A stretch of DNA of 64,000 nucleotides from Tricholoma matsutake (Eukaryota; Basidiomycota; Agaricomycetes; Agaricales; Tricholomataceae): contig AP026543.1 of assembly GCA_026075535.2 (NCBI GenBank), positions 372,001 to 436,000 on the forward strand. The letters are read 5' to 3'. Each line of letters begins with the position of its first letter. Positions within the stretch are counted from its first letter, which is position 1. The notes beneath the pieces are model-generated. The model was not told the DNA's origin, did no database searches, and saw nothing but the letters and a program-made list of their open reading frames with translations. This document shows, one piece after another, positions 55,372 to 64,000 of the stretch. The position numbers and the translations under genes are program-made.

Positions 55372-56179
55372 ATGTCCCCCCCAGCAGGCTCCACTCAACT
55401 GAAATTGGCTGCAATGAAGGCTCAGTACAAACAGATGGAGCAGGAGATGAAAGCACAGATGGAGCAGGAGGTGAGAGAAATGGAGGAGGTGGCAAGGGAG
55501 GAGGAATGTCAGGCACAGGAGGTGCAGAAGGCATCAGAGGAGGCTGCAAAGGCAGAGGAGGTTGCAAAGGCAGAGGAGGCATGCCAGGCAGCAGCACAGA
55601 AAAAAGAGGCTTCGGCCGCAAAACGTGCAGAGAAGAAGTGGGCAGCTGTGGCTGCGGGTTTGGAGGACGAGGCCAAGGGGAGCAAGTCCCCAAAGAAGAA
55701 GAAGATTGCCACATCAAGGGTCAGAAGAACCGGCGAGTCCGGTGCGGGTGCAGGCTGCCTTGCCCTGCAAAAGGTGCATGTTGGTTTTCTTTCAATGTTT
55801 TCGGACTGACAAGTGGCTTAGGTGCCAATATCAAAAAATTTTGTGCTTCAAGATGGGTGCGAAGGGACGTGTGTGCGATAACTGCACACAGGTTAAGCAC
55901 AAGTGTGAGGAGGTCGTGTGGGAGGGGCAGGAGGCCCCAACAGTAAGAAAAGCGAGGTCCGGAGCAGGAACAGCGGGCCCGCCGGAAAACAGTGGAGAAG
56001 TGGCAGAGCTGCTACGGCAGCTGGTGAAGGTGGTGAGGAAAGGGTTTGGGGAGGTGGCAACAGTGGTGAGGGGGTCAATGGAGGAGATCTGGGATGCAAT
56101 GGACCCGGAGTGGGAGGCGGACCAAAGTGTCGAGGGGGAGAGTGACGAGGACGAGCAGGAAGTGGATTGGGCAGTATGA
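55372..56179 (+). pseudogene. Antisense coiled-coil protein with Zn2Cys6-like motif, carried by Ty3-B
   Basis: Plus-strand gene opposite in direction to gag-pol, lying between the chromodomain and the 3' LTR. From ATG 55372: about 110 residues of Glu/Ala/Lys/Gln-rich coiled coil (QMEQEMKAQMEQEVREMEEV, AEKKWAAVAAGLEDEA), then a Lys-rich patch (SPKKKKIATSRVRR). After a one-base frame change near 55725: VRVQAALPCKRC, further Cys residues, and KGRVCDNCTQVKHKCEEVVW. CDNC...KHKC resembles half of a fungal Zn(II)2Cys6 cluster. The C-terminus is LLRQLVKVVRKGF followed by an acidic tail, stop 56177-56179. I recall similar antisense ORFs in other Agaricomycete Ty3 elements. Role unknown; it could act on transcription or be a passenger. 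Confidence 0.6.
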
Positions 56180-56477
56180 GAGTCCCAACGGGAGAGGTGC
56201 GGGATCCGCCAGTCCAGAGATGACTGGGCGGGATTCCAAAGATATTTGGAGAAAAGGCGGGCAGACAATGTGGAGGAGGGCAAGGGTGAGGAAGAGGAGG
56301 ATGAAGGCGGGGAAGGTGGAGAAGCGGAGGAAGGTGGTGAAGTCAGAGGGGAGGATGACGAAGATGGAGAGGGAGAAGGGGAGGTAGTGTAAGGATCTGG
56401 TTGGATCCAAAAAAAATCTTTTTTCAATAAAGTTTGTTCTGAGTTCAGACTGAGTGAATAAGTAACGTGAATCATCT

Positions 56478-57841
56478 TTAAGTGGGTAACGGTCCGATTT
56501 TCTGTGGGTAGTGGGTGTGAAAATCTGCAAGGAGTTCTTGGGTGTGGTCAAGTTCCGTAACAGGTAGCCAGGAAGTCTCTTCGTCGGTTCCCTGGTAACC
56601 TTCCCATCAGACGAGGTAGAGGATCTTGCAGCGATGTCGGTTGTCGACTTTGGAGTTGAGGACTTCGGCGATCTCATATTTGAGCTCGTCATTGATGGTG
56701 ATCGGAGGAGGTGGTGGTTGTACTCGATTTGGAATTGTGTTCAGGGAGTGTATCTCTAGTTGAGAGACATGGAAAACAGGGTGAATAGCCTGCATGTGAT
56801 CCGGGAGCCGCAGGGTGACTGAGTGAGTTCCCGGGCGGGCGATGATTTCAAAAGGACCGTGGTTCTTTTCGGAGAGTTTCTTGGAGGGACGGGTGGTGCA
56901 GATATTTTCCGCAGTGACATAAGCGAAATCACCAATGTTGAAGTCAGGTGTGGGTGCCCGATGTTTATCCGCAGGACCTTGATAGCGTTCTTGAGTGGCC
57001 GCAAGTTGTTTCCGAAGTTCCTGGTGAAGGTCGTCTAAGTCGATGATGAATTCGCAGGCGCGCTGTGAAGCTAAGTTGTGCTCTGGAAAGACGGAAATGT
57101 TTGGGTGGTAACCTTTATTGGCAAAGAAAGGTGATATGCCTGTAGAGGTGGAAGGAGCATTGTTGTAGGCAAATTTGCCCAAGGGCAAGAGGTGAGACCA
57201 GTTGTCCTGCTGATAGTTGCAGAAGATCTGGAGGTACTGTTCCAAGGTCTGGTTAAGTCGTTCTGTCTGACCATCACCTTGTGGATGATAACCGGAAGTG
57301 AAGTGGATCCGCATGTCGAATGCTTTTCCAAGAGAGCGGAAAAAATGAGAGACAAACTCGGATCCCCAGTCACAAGTGACATGCGATGGAACACCATGCT
57401 TGGAGAAGACGTGGAGGATGAACAGGTTGGCTAGTTCTTCAGCTGTGATTTCATTGACAGTTGGAATGAAGATGCCCTGTTTGGTGAGGCGGTCAACGAT
57501 GACTAGGATAGCAGTGTGACCAGTGGAGTCGGGTAGTTGTTCAATGAAATCCATGGAGATGGAATTCCAGGGTCGTTCCAGAACCGGAAGTTGCTTTAGG
57601 AACCCGTAGGGCCTGTGTCGAGGTGATTGGGATTGTTTGCAAGTCGTACAGGATTTGCAGAATTCCTGGACGAAGGTGTGGAGGTTTGGCCAGACGTATT
57701 CCCAGCGGACAAGCTGCTGGGTTTTGTTTTGTCTGAAGTGGCTGGAGAGGATATGATCATGTTTGTATTGGAGGACTTTGAGGCGGAGATCTGCAACGTC
57801 CGGAACATAAATCTGGTCGAAGTCCTGCCTCATCTATGGTC
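56478..57841 (-). pseudogene. Ty3-B integrase with C-terminal chromodomain
   Basis: Zinc domain: HDHILSSHFRQNKT and CKSCTTCKQSQSPRHRP. Catalytic core: SMDFIEQLPDSTGHTAILVI (first Asp), VTCDWGSEFVSHFF (second Asp; the usual Arg after it reads Trp, CGG to TGG) and YHPQGDGQTERLNQTLEQYL (Glu). GPY-like: GPFEIIARPGTHSVTLRLP. Chromodomain: YEIAEVLNSKVDNRHRCKIL, then TGA at 56607-56605 in place of Arg, then WEGYQGTDEETSWLPVTEL, ending at TAA 56478. The frame is shifted relative to RT at about 57835. Confidence 0.85.
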
Positions 57842-59516
57842 CAGTTGAGGTCAACAGGTGTCGGGAGATGGACGGAAGATATAGGGTCAAGGGGAAGGGA
57901 GGTGTGGATGTCGTTGTGGAGTTTCTCAATGTCCATGATTACTGCTTGTTGAAGGATGGGTGTGGCGAGATAAGTGGCATTGAGGGAAGAGGAGAGTTGT
58001 TCCTGTGTGAATACAGGTCGGACGTTGGTTGGGTTTACAGAGGTGAAGTCGCTATTTCCCCCTTTGCGGTAGACGTCCCAATGTCTAGTGAGTGCATCTG
58101 GCTTGGCCCCTAGTTTCCCGGGGCAGAAGCGGATGACGAGATTGAACTGGGAAAGGTACTCAGACCAACGGGCCTGGCGTCGGGTGAGCAACTTGGTAGT
58201 GCTGAAGTACTCAAGATTTTTGTGGTCCATGACTACATCAACTGGGTTTGCGGAACCCTCGAAGTACTGCCTCCAGTGTTTGAAGGCTTCGAAAATGGCC
58301 AAGAGTTCCTTGTCATGTGTGTCGTAATTTAGTTCAGCGGGATTGAAGGAGTGGGAATGAAAAGCCACTGGATGGATTTCTCCATCCACAGTGTAAACTG
58401 AAAGGATAGCAGCTAGGGCATAGTCAGAAGCATCTGTTTTGAGTACCATTTGTGAGTCGGGTACCCATTGGGTTAAGACGGGTGCATGAGTGAATTCTTG
58501 TTTGAGCCTCTCAAAGGCGTTGTGGCACTTCTTGTTGAAGTCCCAAGGTGCGGATTTCCGCGTCAAGCGGGTAAGTGGAATGACAATGTCTGAATAACCA
58601 TTAATGAAATGGTGGTAAAAATTGCAGAAGCCTAAGAAGGATTGGATGTCCTTAACTTTCCTAGGCTCAGGCCAGTCGAGCACAGTTTTGACTTTATCCT
58701 CGGACATCCAAAGTCCATCCGGTGAAAGGATGAAACCTAAATATTCAATGGTGTCTTTGTGAAACTCACATTTCTGTGGGGAGGTGTAAAGTCCATTTTT
58801 CCGGAGACGGTGGAGGACTTCTTTAACGTGAGTCCCATGCTGGGACTTGTCGTCTGAATAGATCAGGATGTCGTCGAGGTACACAATGACACAAACATCC
58901 AGCATGTCGCTGACGATGTCGTTCATAAAACGCTGGAACACTGCAGGTGTATTAGTGAGTCCAAAAGGAACCACCAACCATTCAAAGGATCCATAGTGGG
59001 TGCAGAAAGTAGTTTCCATTCATCACCGTCCATGATGCAGACTAGGTGATAAGCGTGCCGCAAGTCTATCTTGGTGAACAAGTGGGCTTTTCAGGGAGAG
59101 TCAAGGAGGTCGGAAATGAGAGGAAGGGGATAGTGGTCTTTCTTTGTAAGATGATTGAGTCCTCGGTAGTCGACACAGAGTCGGAGGCTACCGTCCTTCT
59201 TCTTGACAAAAAGTGTAGGAGCTCCATGCGGAGACTTAGAAGGACGGATGAAGCCTGAGCAGACATTTTTGTCAATGAAGACTCGTAGGGCTTCTAATTC
59301 GGAGGGAGAGAGGGAGTACATGCGACCCGGAGGAGGGGGAGCATTATCCTCCGTCTCTATCTTGAGGTCGTAAGGAGAATGTGGAGGAAGGGTGTCTGCC
59401 TTATTCTTATTAAAGACATCAGCAAATTCATGATACTTGGCGGGAATGTTGGATAAATCCAGTGGGGTTGAGGAATGGGTCAAGCAGGCGGATAACCCTT
59501 CTGGAGCGAAGGTCAT
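57836..59516 (-). pseudogene. Ty3-B reverse transcriptase and RNase H
   Basis: [42 protein letters not shown], then TGA at 59091 (expected Arg), KAHLFTKIDLRHAYHLV, a frameshift near 59020, VPFGLTNTPAVFQRFMNDI and the catalytic VIVYLDDILIYSDD, which is intact. RNase H: LKTDASDYALAAILSV, YDTHDKELLAIFEAFKHWRQ and VVMDHKNLEYF. The tether region ends VDLNWTIDE. Apart from the stop and frameshifts this is the best-preserved pol in the window. Confidence 0.85.
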
Positions 59517-59555
59517 CTGGAAGGCTACTGCCCCAGGGAGTTTGCTAGCACACGC

Positions 59556-60100
59556 CTAAGCGGCAGCATTGATGAAAGAGATGTCGGGAGGTGTAAACTT
59601 AGGAGGAATGGGGGGTTCGGAAAATGCAGAGGATTCAAGGATTTCTACCAGAAGGTTCAGGGACAAAGGAGACGTCTGGGGTGCTGAACCTCTATGATCA
59701 GCAGAGCGGAAAGTGATTTGGCTTGAAGACCAGTCAATCAATGGATTGTATTGCTTCAGCCAGTTATGACCAAGTACTGCGGAACAGGAAGAGTCTAGCA
59801 AGGTTACATAAAATGACAGATTGAACATTTCACCGGTAGGAAAGGTGACCAGAAGTTGGGCGACTTGAGTTATGGTGGAGGTGCAAGATCCATCAAAGAG
59901 TCATAAACCGATCGGGTTAATGGATTCCGTGCTGAGTTGGTTATTCAACATGAAAGAGGAGTCAAGAAAGCAGTGGGATGAACCAGAATCAATGAGGGTT
60001 CGGACAGGGGTGGAAAGGTCAGGAATAGTTAAGAGGATGATTAGGGAGTCAGGGTCAGAAAGAGCGGACACGTTGAGACGGACGTAGGCAGCCAAGTGGG
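59556..60100 (-). pseudogene. Ty3-B aspartic protease
   Basis: Active site RTLIDSGSSHCFLDSSF at 59901-60095, then a stop and a second segment (59828-59556) FYVTLLDSSCSAVLGHNWLK, QYNPLIDWSSSQITF, the LG-type end of the retropepsin domain. The two parts are in different frames. Confidence 0.75.
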
Positions 60101-60159
60101 TGAGGTCAATGCAACCCCCAGCCCCAATGGCTGTATCCTGAGGGTTGCAGACTATTTTT

Positions 60160-61339
60160 CCGAGTTTACAGAATCAGGAATCACAGTGGATGCGCAGGCT
60201 TTTGCGGCTTTAGACTCCGGGCAGTTTCCTGCTATGTGCCCTTCTTCACCACAGTAGAGGCAAAGCCTTTCCTGCATGCGACGTTCTCATTCATCTGCAG
60301 TAAGTTTGCTGTTCTTCCCCAACTTGTTGGAGATGGATGACTTGGAAGTGTTCTTTGTCGTGGAGGGCTGCTGGTTGGAGGAGTTTCCCTGAGGGGAGCT
60401 CGACGAGGATTGATTGGTGGACTGGGAGGAACCTTTGGGGTTGTCCTTCTTGACAGGGTTAGAAGAGTTCCCGGAATTCTTAGTTTCGAACCAGGTTTCA
60501 TCTTCCTGCATCCAGTAGATATTGTCACAGTCCTGCGCTTTCAAGCGCAGTCCTGCAAGGGTGTCGGGTTTACCACCCTGAAGGACTTCTATACGAAGTC
60601 GGAGCAGAAGACCATGGAAATAGCGATCATGGAGGGCTGCCTCATTCCAGTTGACCCTAGAAGCTAATTCCCAAAAGTCAACGTTATACTTTGTGATGCA
60701 ACCACTTTTCTTCATTGCTAAATTGGAAAGAGCTTTTTCCGCATCCCCGAGTGGGTCGTGTGGGCCGAAGTTACTCTCTAGTTCAGCGAGAAAAGCCTCA
60801 TAATCCCACATCCAGTGTGCGGAATCGGTTGGGTCGTTAAGACTGGGCTCAAACCAGCTGAGAGCTGATCCCTTGAGATAAGAAAGGATAAATATGATCT
60901 TTTTCTCATCAGAAGAAAATACGTGTGGACGGTCCCGGAAATGAAGGTTACATGAGACTAGGAAGTCTCTAAGTTTCTTTGGGTTGGAGCCATCGAAGGT
61001 GTCGGGGTTGCGAACTTTGATTTTCTCGGTTTTGGGTGCATTATTTTGTCAGAGGGTGCGGATACTCTCTGAGAGGTTGTAAAGAACATCTATGAACCTA
61101 TCCCCTGGATCAGGGTTTTCCCCTGCGGGAGGTTGATTGTCAGGATCATTGGGATCGGGGTCACCCCCAGGGCCGTCCGGACCACTAGTGTCGTCGGGTC
61201 CACTGGGAGGTCCGTCCTCTAGACCACGATCTTCCAACCCATAGGGTTCAGGCTGGTTGATGCCCCCTACGTACTCAAGGGGAGTCGTGGGTCGGGGTTC
61301 TTCCGGATTTGCGGGAGATTGTTGAGCTTGAGTAGACAT
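60160..61339 (-). pseudogene. Ty3-B gag
   Basis: A single frame from ATG 61339 with two TGA codons (61051-61049 and 60289-60287). N-terminal Pro/Asp/Gly-rich region (DDTSGPDGPGGDPDPNDPDN), capsid blocks KVRNPDTFDGSNPKKLRDFL, IIFILSYLKGSALSWFEPSL, FLAELESNFGPHDPLGDAEK and FWELASRVNWNEAALHDRYF, then a Ser/Asn-rich linker and the zinc knuckle CLYCGEEGHIAGNC. Both stops fit CGA to TGA. If these were Arg the gag would be intact over about 390 residues. Confidence 0.8.
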
Positions 61340-61568
61340 GAGGTTTGCACTGATTGATGGGGCTCTGAAACCGATTTGTCAGAAAATGTTGGAAGGTCTG
61401 GAAGTTACTCTGAATGTTGAGGCAGGTCATGGGCTAGGAAGTATGGATCACTGAATTGCAGAGTTCCCTGGAATGGTACCGGCGTGCTGAGAGTTTCTGG
61501 TTGTGCGCTGGCGAGTTTCGGTTGGGGTCATAGGAGAAGAGATGAGTGAAGTGTGAGTTTGTATATAC

Positions 61569-62265
61569 TGTTAAGACCTGATCCGAAAGGGTTCGTTGGA
61601 ATCCGGTCAGACCCAACGGGTGTTTGAGAGCGGAAGATTGTCAGGTCGTAGCAGATTATGCGGATGGGTAACGAAAAGGACTTGGCTTCAGCTTGTAAGA
61701 AGCTGCACCCTTCACTTCGTCTGGTGTCCTAATTTCGGGTAAAGGTTTTAGTGATAGGAGTGGGAGAGTGCGGGTAAATGTGGGAAGGAGTACGGAGGGA
61801 CTTAGGTTAAGTTCAGATGAGACTAGAACTTCAGAGGGGAACTAGAGGTTGAGTCGAATGGAGTTCAGACTCTTAGAGGTCAGGAGTTGGAGTAGAAGGA
61901 GGTTTTAGATTGACAGGGTAAAGTCGAGTCTATGTCAATATACGAACTGAGGAATTCAAAGTGAAACTGACTAAGCTTAAATACTAGAGTCCGGAACAAG
62001 AGCGGAACGGAAACAGAAACTGCAGCAGTGTCTCAACTGCGTAGATAAATTGCCTAGCAGAGGCCACACAGGAATCCGTAGTTGAATTTGCAAAACTAGA
62101 CGGCAGCCTTGGAAGGCAGCCGTGGTTGCTGTACACAGCGGCCTGGTGCACAGCAGTGTGGGCAGTGCAAGGGGGCCAGAACGAAGGCAGTAGGAGTTGA
62201 GTTAGGAACAGCGGAAAAGATCGGAAGGTTGCGGGTTCCAAGCGGGCGAGGAACGGATTGTGACA
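61569..62265 (-). repeat. Ty3-B 5' LTR
   Basis: 697 bp, the partner of 54543-55239. Minus-strand transcription towards gag (61339) starts here. The sequence just inside does not show an obvious tRNA-complementary TGG primer site. Confidence 0.9.
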
Positions 62266-62270
62266 CTCTC
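62266..62270 (+). other. Ty3-B target site duplication, right
   Basis: CTCTC, matching 54538-54542. Confidence 0.85.
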
Positions 62271-62894
62271 AATCATTATCAAATTTCTCTCGAACATCAT
62301 CACAATGCTTCAAATACTTTTGAACCTCATTGGACTTCATTGCATACCCTCTAGAGTCATTTTTATACCCTTGGTTTACAGTGGTGATATTTAGTACCAC
62401 CTTGCAACCTTCCTCTAACTAGCATTATATCATTTGAGCCCTTACTGTGGGTTTTGTTTGGGTTTCCTGGTCGAGTATCATCACTGGAGTAGGGTGTCTG
62501 GGCACCTACTCCAGGTAGTCACATGACCATGTAGTCAGTAGCCAATCACCTGTACATAGAGAGTCATCCTATCACTACACCATCCCTGCCATAGCTATAG
62601 GCAGGAGACTCGCTACATCTCCATCTTGGTGATGAGAGCATGATTCAATGCACTCACCACTGCTTAGCTTGCTTTTGTGACTTTTGCTTTTTTCTCTGGC
62701 ACTCTCTGGCTGTCATTCTCACATGCCACATCACGGCGCATCCAGCTTCTCGTTTGGTCAGAAACTCAGTTCCCAGCTCTCAGGTCCCTAGTCCCAGTCC
62801 CAGTCTTAGTCCCAGTAGTCCCAGCCCCAGTTACAGTTACAGTCTCAGCCCCAGCCCCAGTTTCACCAGCCTCAGAACTTACAGAAGCCCGAAA
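62271..62894. other. Gap with CCCAGT repeats
   Basis: Continuation of the CTTCAAA-type repeat interrupted by Ty3-B (to about 62350), then unassigned sequence, then an irregular CCCAGTC/CCCAGTT repeat at 62785-62870 that encodes a Ser-Pro run in one frame. No separate gene is called. Confidence 0.6.
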
Positions 62895-63512
62895 ATGGAC
62901 ATTATTAGTACTGGAACAGCTTCCTTCAATGTCCTGTTCATGACCATGGAAGAATGTACTGCACACAAAGCGAGCCGCATGCTCAAAAAATTAATAAATT
63001 ACATTCTAGACCACTTGGATGACAAACAGCCACCAACAAGCATACAGGATCTATGGAACGAGTGCTTTGCACATGGTTTTCAAGCAGGCTACATGGAAGC
63101 CTACAAGCAATGGGGCGAAGAAGTAGAGGAAAGACTAGATGAGGCCTAGCAAGGAGGAATAAGGGATGGATGCGAGGAGTGCAAAAGAAAGCAGATGATG
63201 GAGCCAAGCACCCAAACCACTCCCAGTGCCACGGAAATGGCCATGCAAACCCTCAACACACATCCCAGCACTCCCCTCAATGTTGCTACGTCACCACCAT
63301 CAATGCCAGCACAGCTGCCATCAACATTGTCAACATTGTCAACAACAACCATGACAACGACTTCCTCCACCCCAAACCAGCTACAAACACCTAGAAAACA
63401 ATGGCACAGCTTGCCGAGTCGACCCACAGCCCAACAGCAGACCCCCCAGCCCCCTAACTATGCTGCCACATCACTGTCAACAATGGCAATGACACCTGAA
63501 CCAAACAGCTGA
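62895..63512 (+). pseudogene. Gag-like small ORF with one TAG
   Basis: From ATG 62895: MDIISTGTASFNVLFMTMEE, KLINYILDHLDDKQPPTSIQ, WNECFAHGFQAGYMEAYKQW. A TAG at 63147-63149 interrupts (Gln expected), and the same frame continues QGGIRDGCEECKRKQ and then a long Thr/Ser/Pro-rich tail ending at TGA 63510-63512. Length about 205 codons. The layout (short helical head, GxxxG-rich linker, Thr-rich tail) resembles unnamed ORFs that accompany retroelements in Agaricomycetes; I cannot name it. The open frame could begin further upstream at 62640. Confidence 0.4.
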
Positions 63513-63549
63513 AAAATGACAACTAGGGTGACAACAAGGTCTTTACACT

Positions 63550-63774
63550 CCCCCCCCAATCCGATTGGACTCTGCTCGGACTTTGCTTGGACTTTGGCTG
63601 AAAGTTCTGCCAAACTAATGTCCAGTCCAAGCTGAGTCCTTGGACTGTCCTAGGACTGTCTGAGTTGCTTATATAATTGACTGAAAAATCAGTGGCTACC
63701 GCAGGGATTGAACCCTTGTAGTCACATGATAAAGTACATTTGAAGCAACAATATAACTGTTAGACTAAAGTGTC
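63550..63774 (-). repeat. Possible tRNA-derived SINE (A and B box present)
   Basis: On the minus strand from 63774: an A box TAGTCTAACAG (fits TRGYNNANNNG), a B box GGGTTCAATCCC about 45 bp later (GGTTCGAATCC-like with CG lost), and a tRNA-like end GGTAGCCAC at 63692. The acceptor stem does not pair, so it is not a functional tRNA gene. The following 140 bp contain AGTCCAAGG and AGTCCAAGC-like repeats and a G-run. It may be a SINE or a tRNA pseudogene. Confidence 0.35.
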
Positions 63775-63877
63775 ATTACAGGTAGATAGTTTTATCTCTC
63801 TATGTACCACCCCAGCTGTGATGACAAATCAACACAGCCGCATCACCAATGATGATGCCAGCTCATAATTGATCATC

Positions 63878-63902
63878 ACCAACCACCACCACCACCACCA
63901 CT
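63878..63902 (+). repeat. (ACC)n microsatellite
   Basis: Seven or eight ACC units in an otherwise gene-free end of the window (63775-64000). Confidence 0.8.
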
Positions 63903-64000
63903 CGATGACGATGCCTCCCTCCCATGTCCCGATGCTGCCACTGCCCCCTGAACACCCCACAGCCACAGGCTCCATGCCAGCACATGATGAAATGGGCCCA

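Larger units (their letters stand above)
54543..62265 (-). mobile_element. Ty3-B: chromodomain Ty3 retrotransposon, 7.7 kb, with antisense gene
   Basis: Two 697-bp LTRs, a perfect 5-bp target duplication (CTCTC), gag and pol on the minus strand, and an additional convergent gene on the plus strand between pol and the 3' LTR. The polypurine tract on the minus strand is AAGGGGGAAATAC, just before the 3' LTR. Pol is interrupted by TGA codons and a few frameshifts, so this copy is inactive. LTR differences are almost all CG versus TG or CA. Confidence 0.9.

Noticed and set aside
55070..55717. Long Pro/Ser-rich minus-strand frame in the Ty3-B 3' end
   Set aside because: It is the shadow of the LTR and of the antisense coiled-coil gene, whose repetitive GAG/GCA codons keep the other strand open.
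55831..56692. Minus-strand Ser/Pro-rich frames opposite the antisense gene
   Set aside because: The low-complexity composition reflects the acidic tail of the plus-strand gene. They are not part of pol, whose end is at 56478.
63692..63774. Functional tRNA gene
   Set aside because: The acceptor strands do not pair and the B box lacks the conserved CG.
1..64000. CRISPR array or bacterial-style operon
   Set aside because: The tandem arrays seen have no regular short repeats with unique spacers, and the introns, telomeric repeats and retroelements are eukaryotic.

Overview
The window looks like nuclear DNA of an agaricomycete (mushroom-forming) basidiomycete. The evidence is short GT-AG introns of about 48-70 nt, several protein families known to me mainly from Agaricomycetes, chromodomain Ty3 elements, a Penelope-like element of the telomere-attached type, and TTAGGG telomere-type repeats. 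It is mostly a transposon graveyard with two small islands of healthy host sequence. No CRISPR array, rRNA gene or convincing functional tRNA gene was seen.

Layout. 0.5-5.2 kb: a multi-exon SNF2-type ATPase gene on the minus strand, intact except for one extra base. 7.3-9.2 kb: a 5'-truncated Penelope-like element on the minus strand, joined at its 3' end to three TTAGGG units and carrying a hammerhead-ribozyme-like fold. 9.2-12.4 kb: hairpin-rich and GGTTC-rich repeats. 12.4-15 kb: a decayed gag-protease. 16.7-28.8 kb: decayed members of families expanded in Agaricomycetes (a WD40 protein, a GYNL-motif protein, a DNA-element-associated protein and a protein of about 1,000 residues). 29.4-30.3 kb: a non-autonomous TIR element with a perfect 8-bp target duplication. 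30.7-32.7 kb: the healthy island, with a small conserved protein diverging from an APH-fold phosphotransferase. 33.4-35.3 kb: two abutting TA-flanked TIR elements, one carrying a helicase fragment. 36.5-38.3 kb: a gag-like ORF fused to a piece of Ty3 pol. 40.4-41.8 kb: a Tc1/mariner-like element with TIRs of about 200 bp. 43.8-44.3 kb: a second Penelope-like 3' end. 44.6-47.5 kb: a truncated Ty1/copia element. 47.5-53.5 kb: chromovirus Ty3-A. 54.5-62.3 kb: chromovirus Ty3-B with identical 5-bp target duplications and a convergent antisense gene. 62.9-64 kb: a gag-like ORF and a tRNA-promoter-like repeat.

The unifying signal is CpG decay. Nearly every in-frame stop in the broken genes is TGA standing where CGA (Arg) is expected, and differences between LTR pairs are mostly CG versus TG or CA. 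A hand count gave about 8 CpG in 27841-28440 and about 45 in 31981-32580, so a C-to-T process focused on CpG has acted on the repeats and spared the host genes. The retroelements supply RT, RNase H and integrase remnants. Integrase of both Ty3 elements ends in a chromodomain, which in chromoviruses directs insertion into heterochromatin and may explain the nesting. None of the autonomous elements appears intact. Splice sites, reading frames and motifs were worked out by eye; family names rest on remembered motifs, not on a database search.
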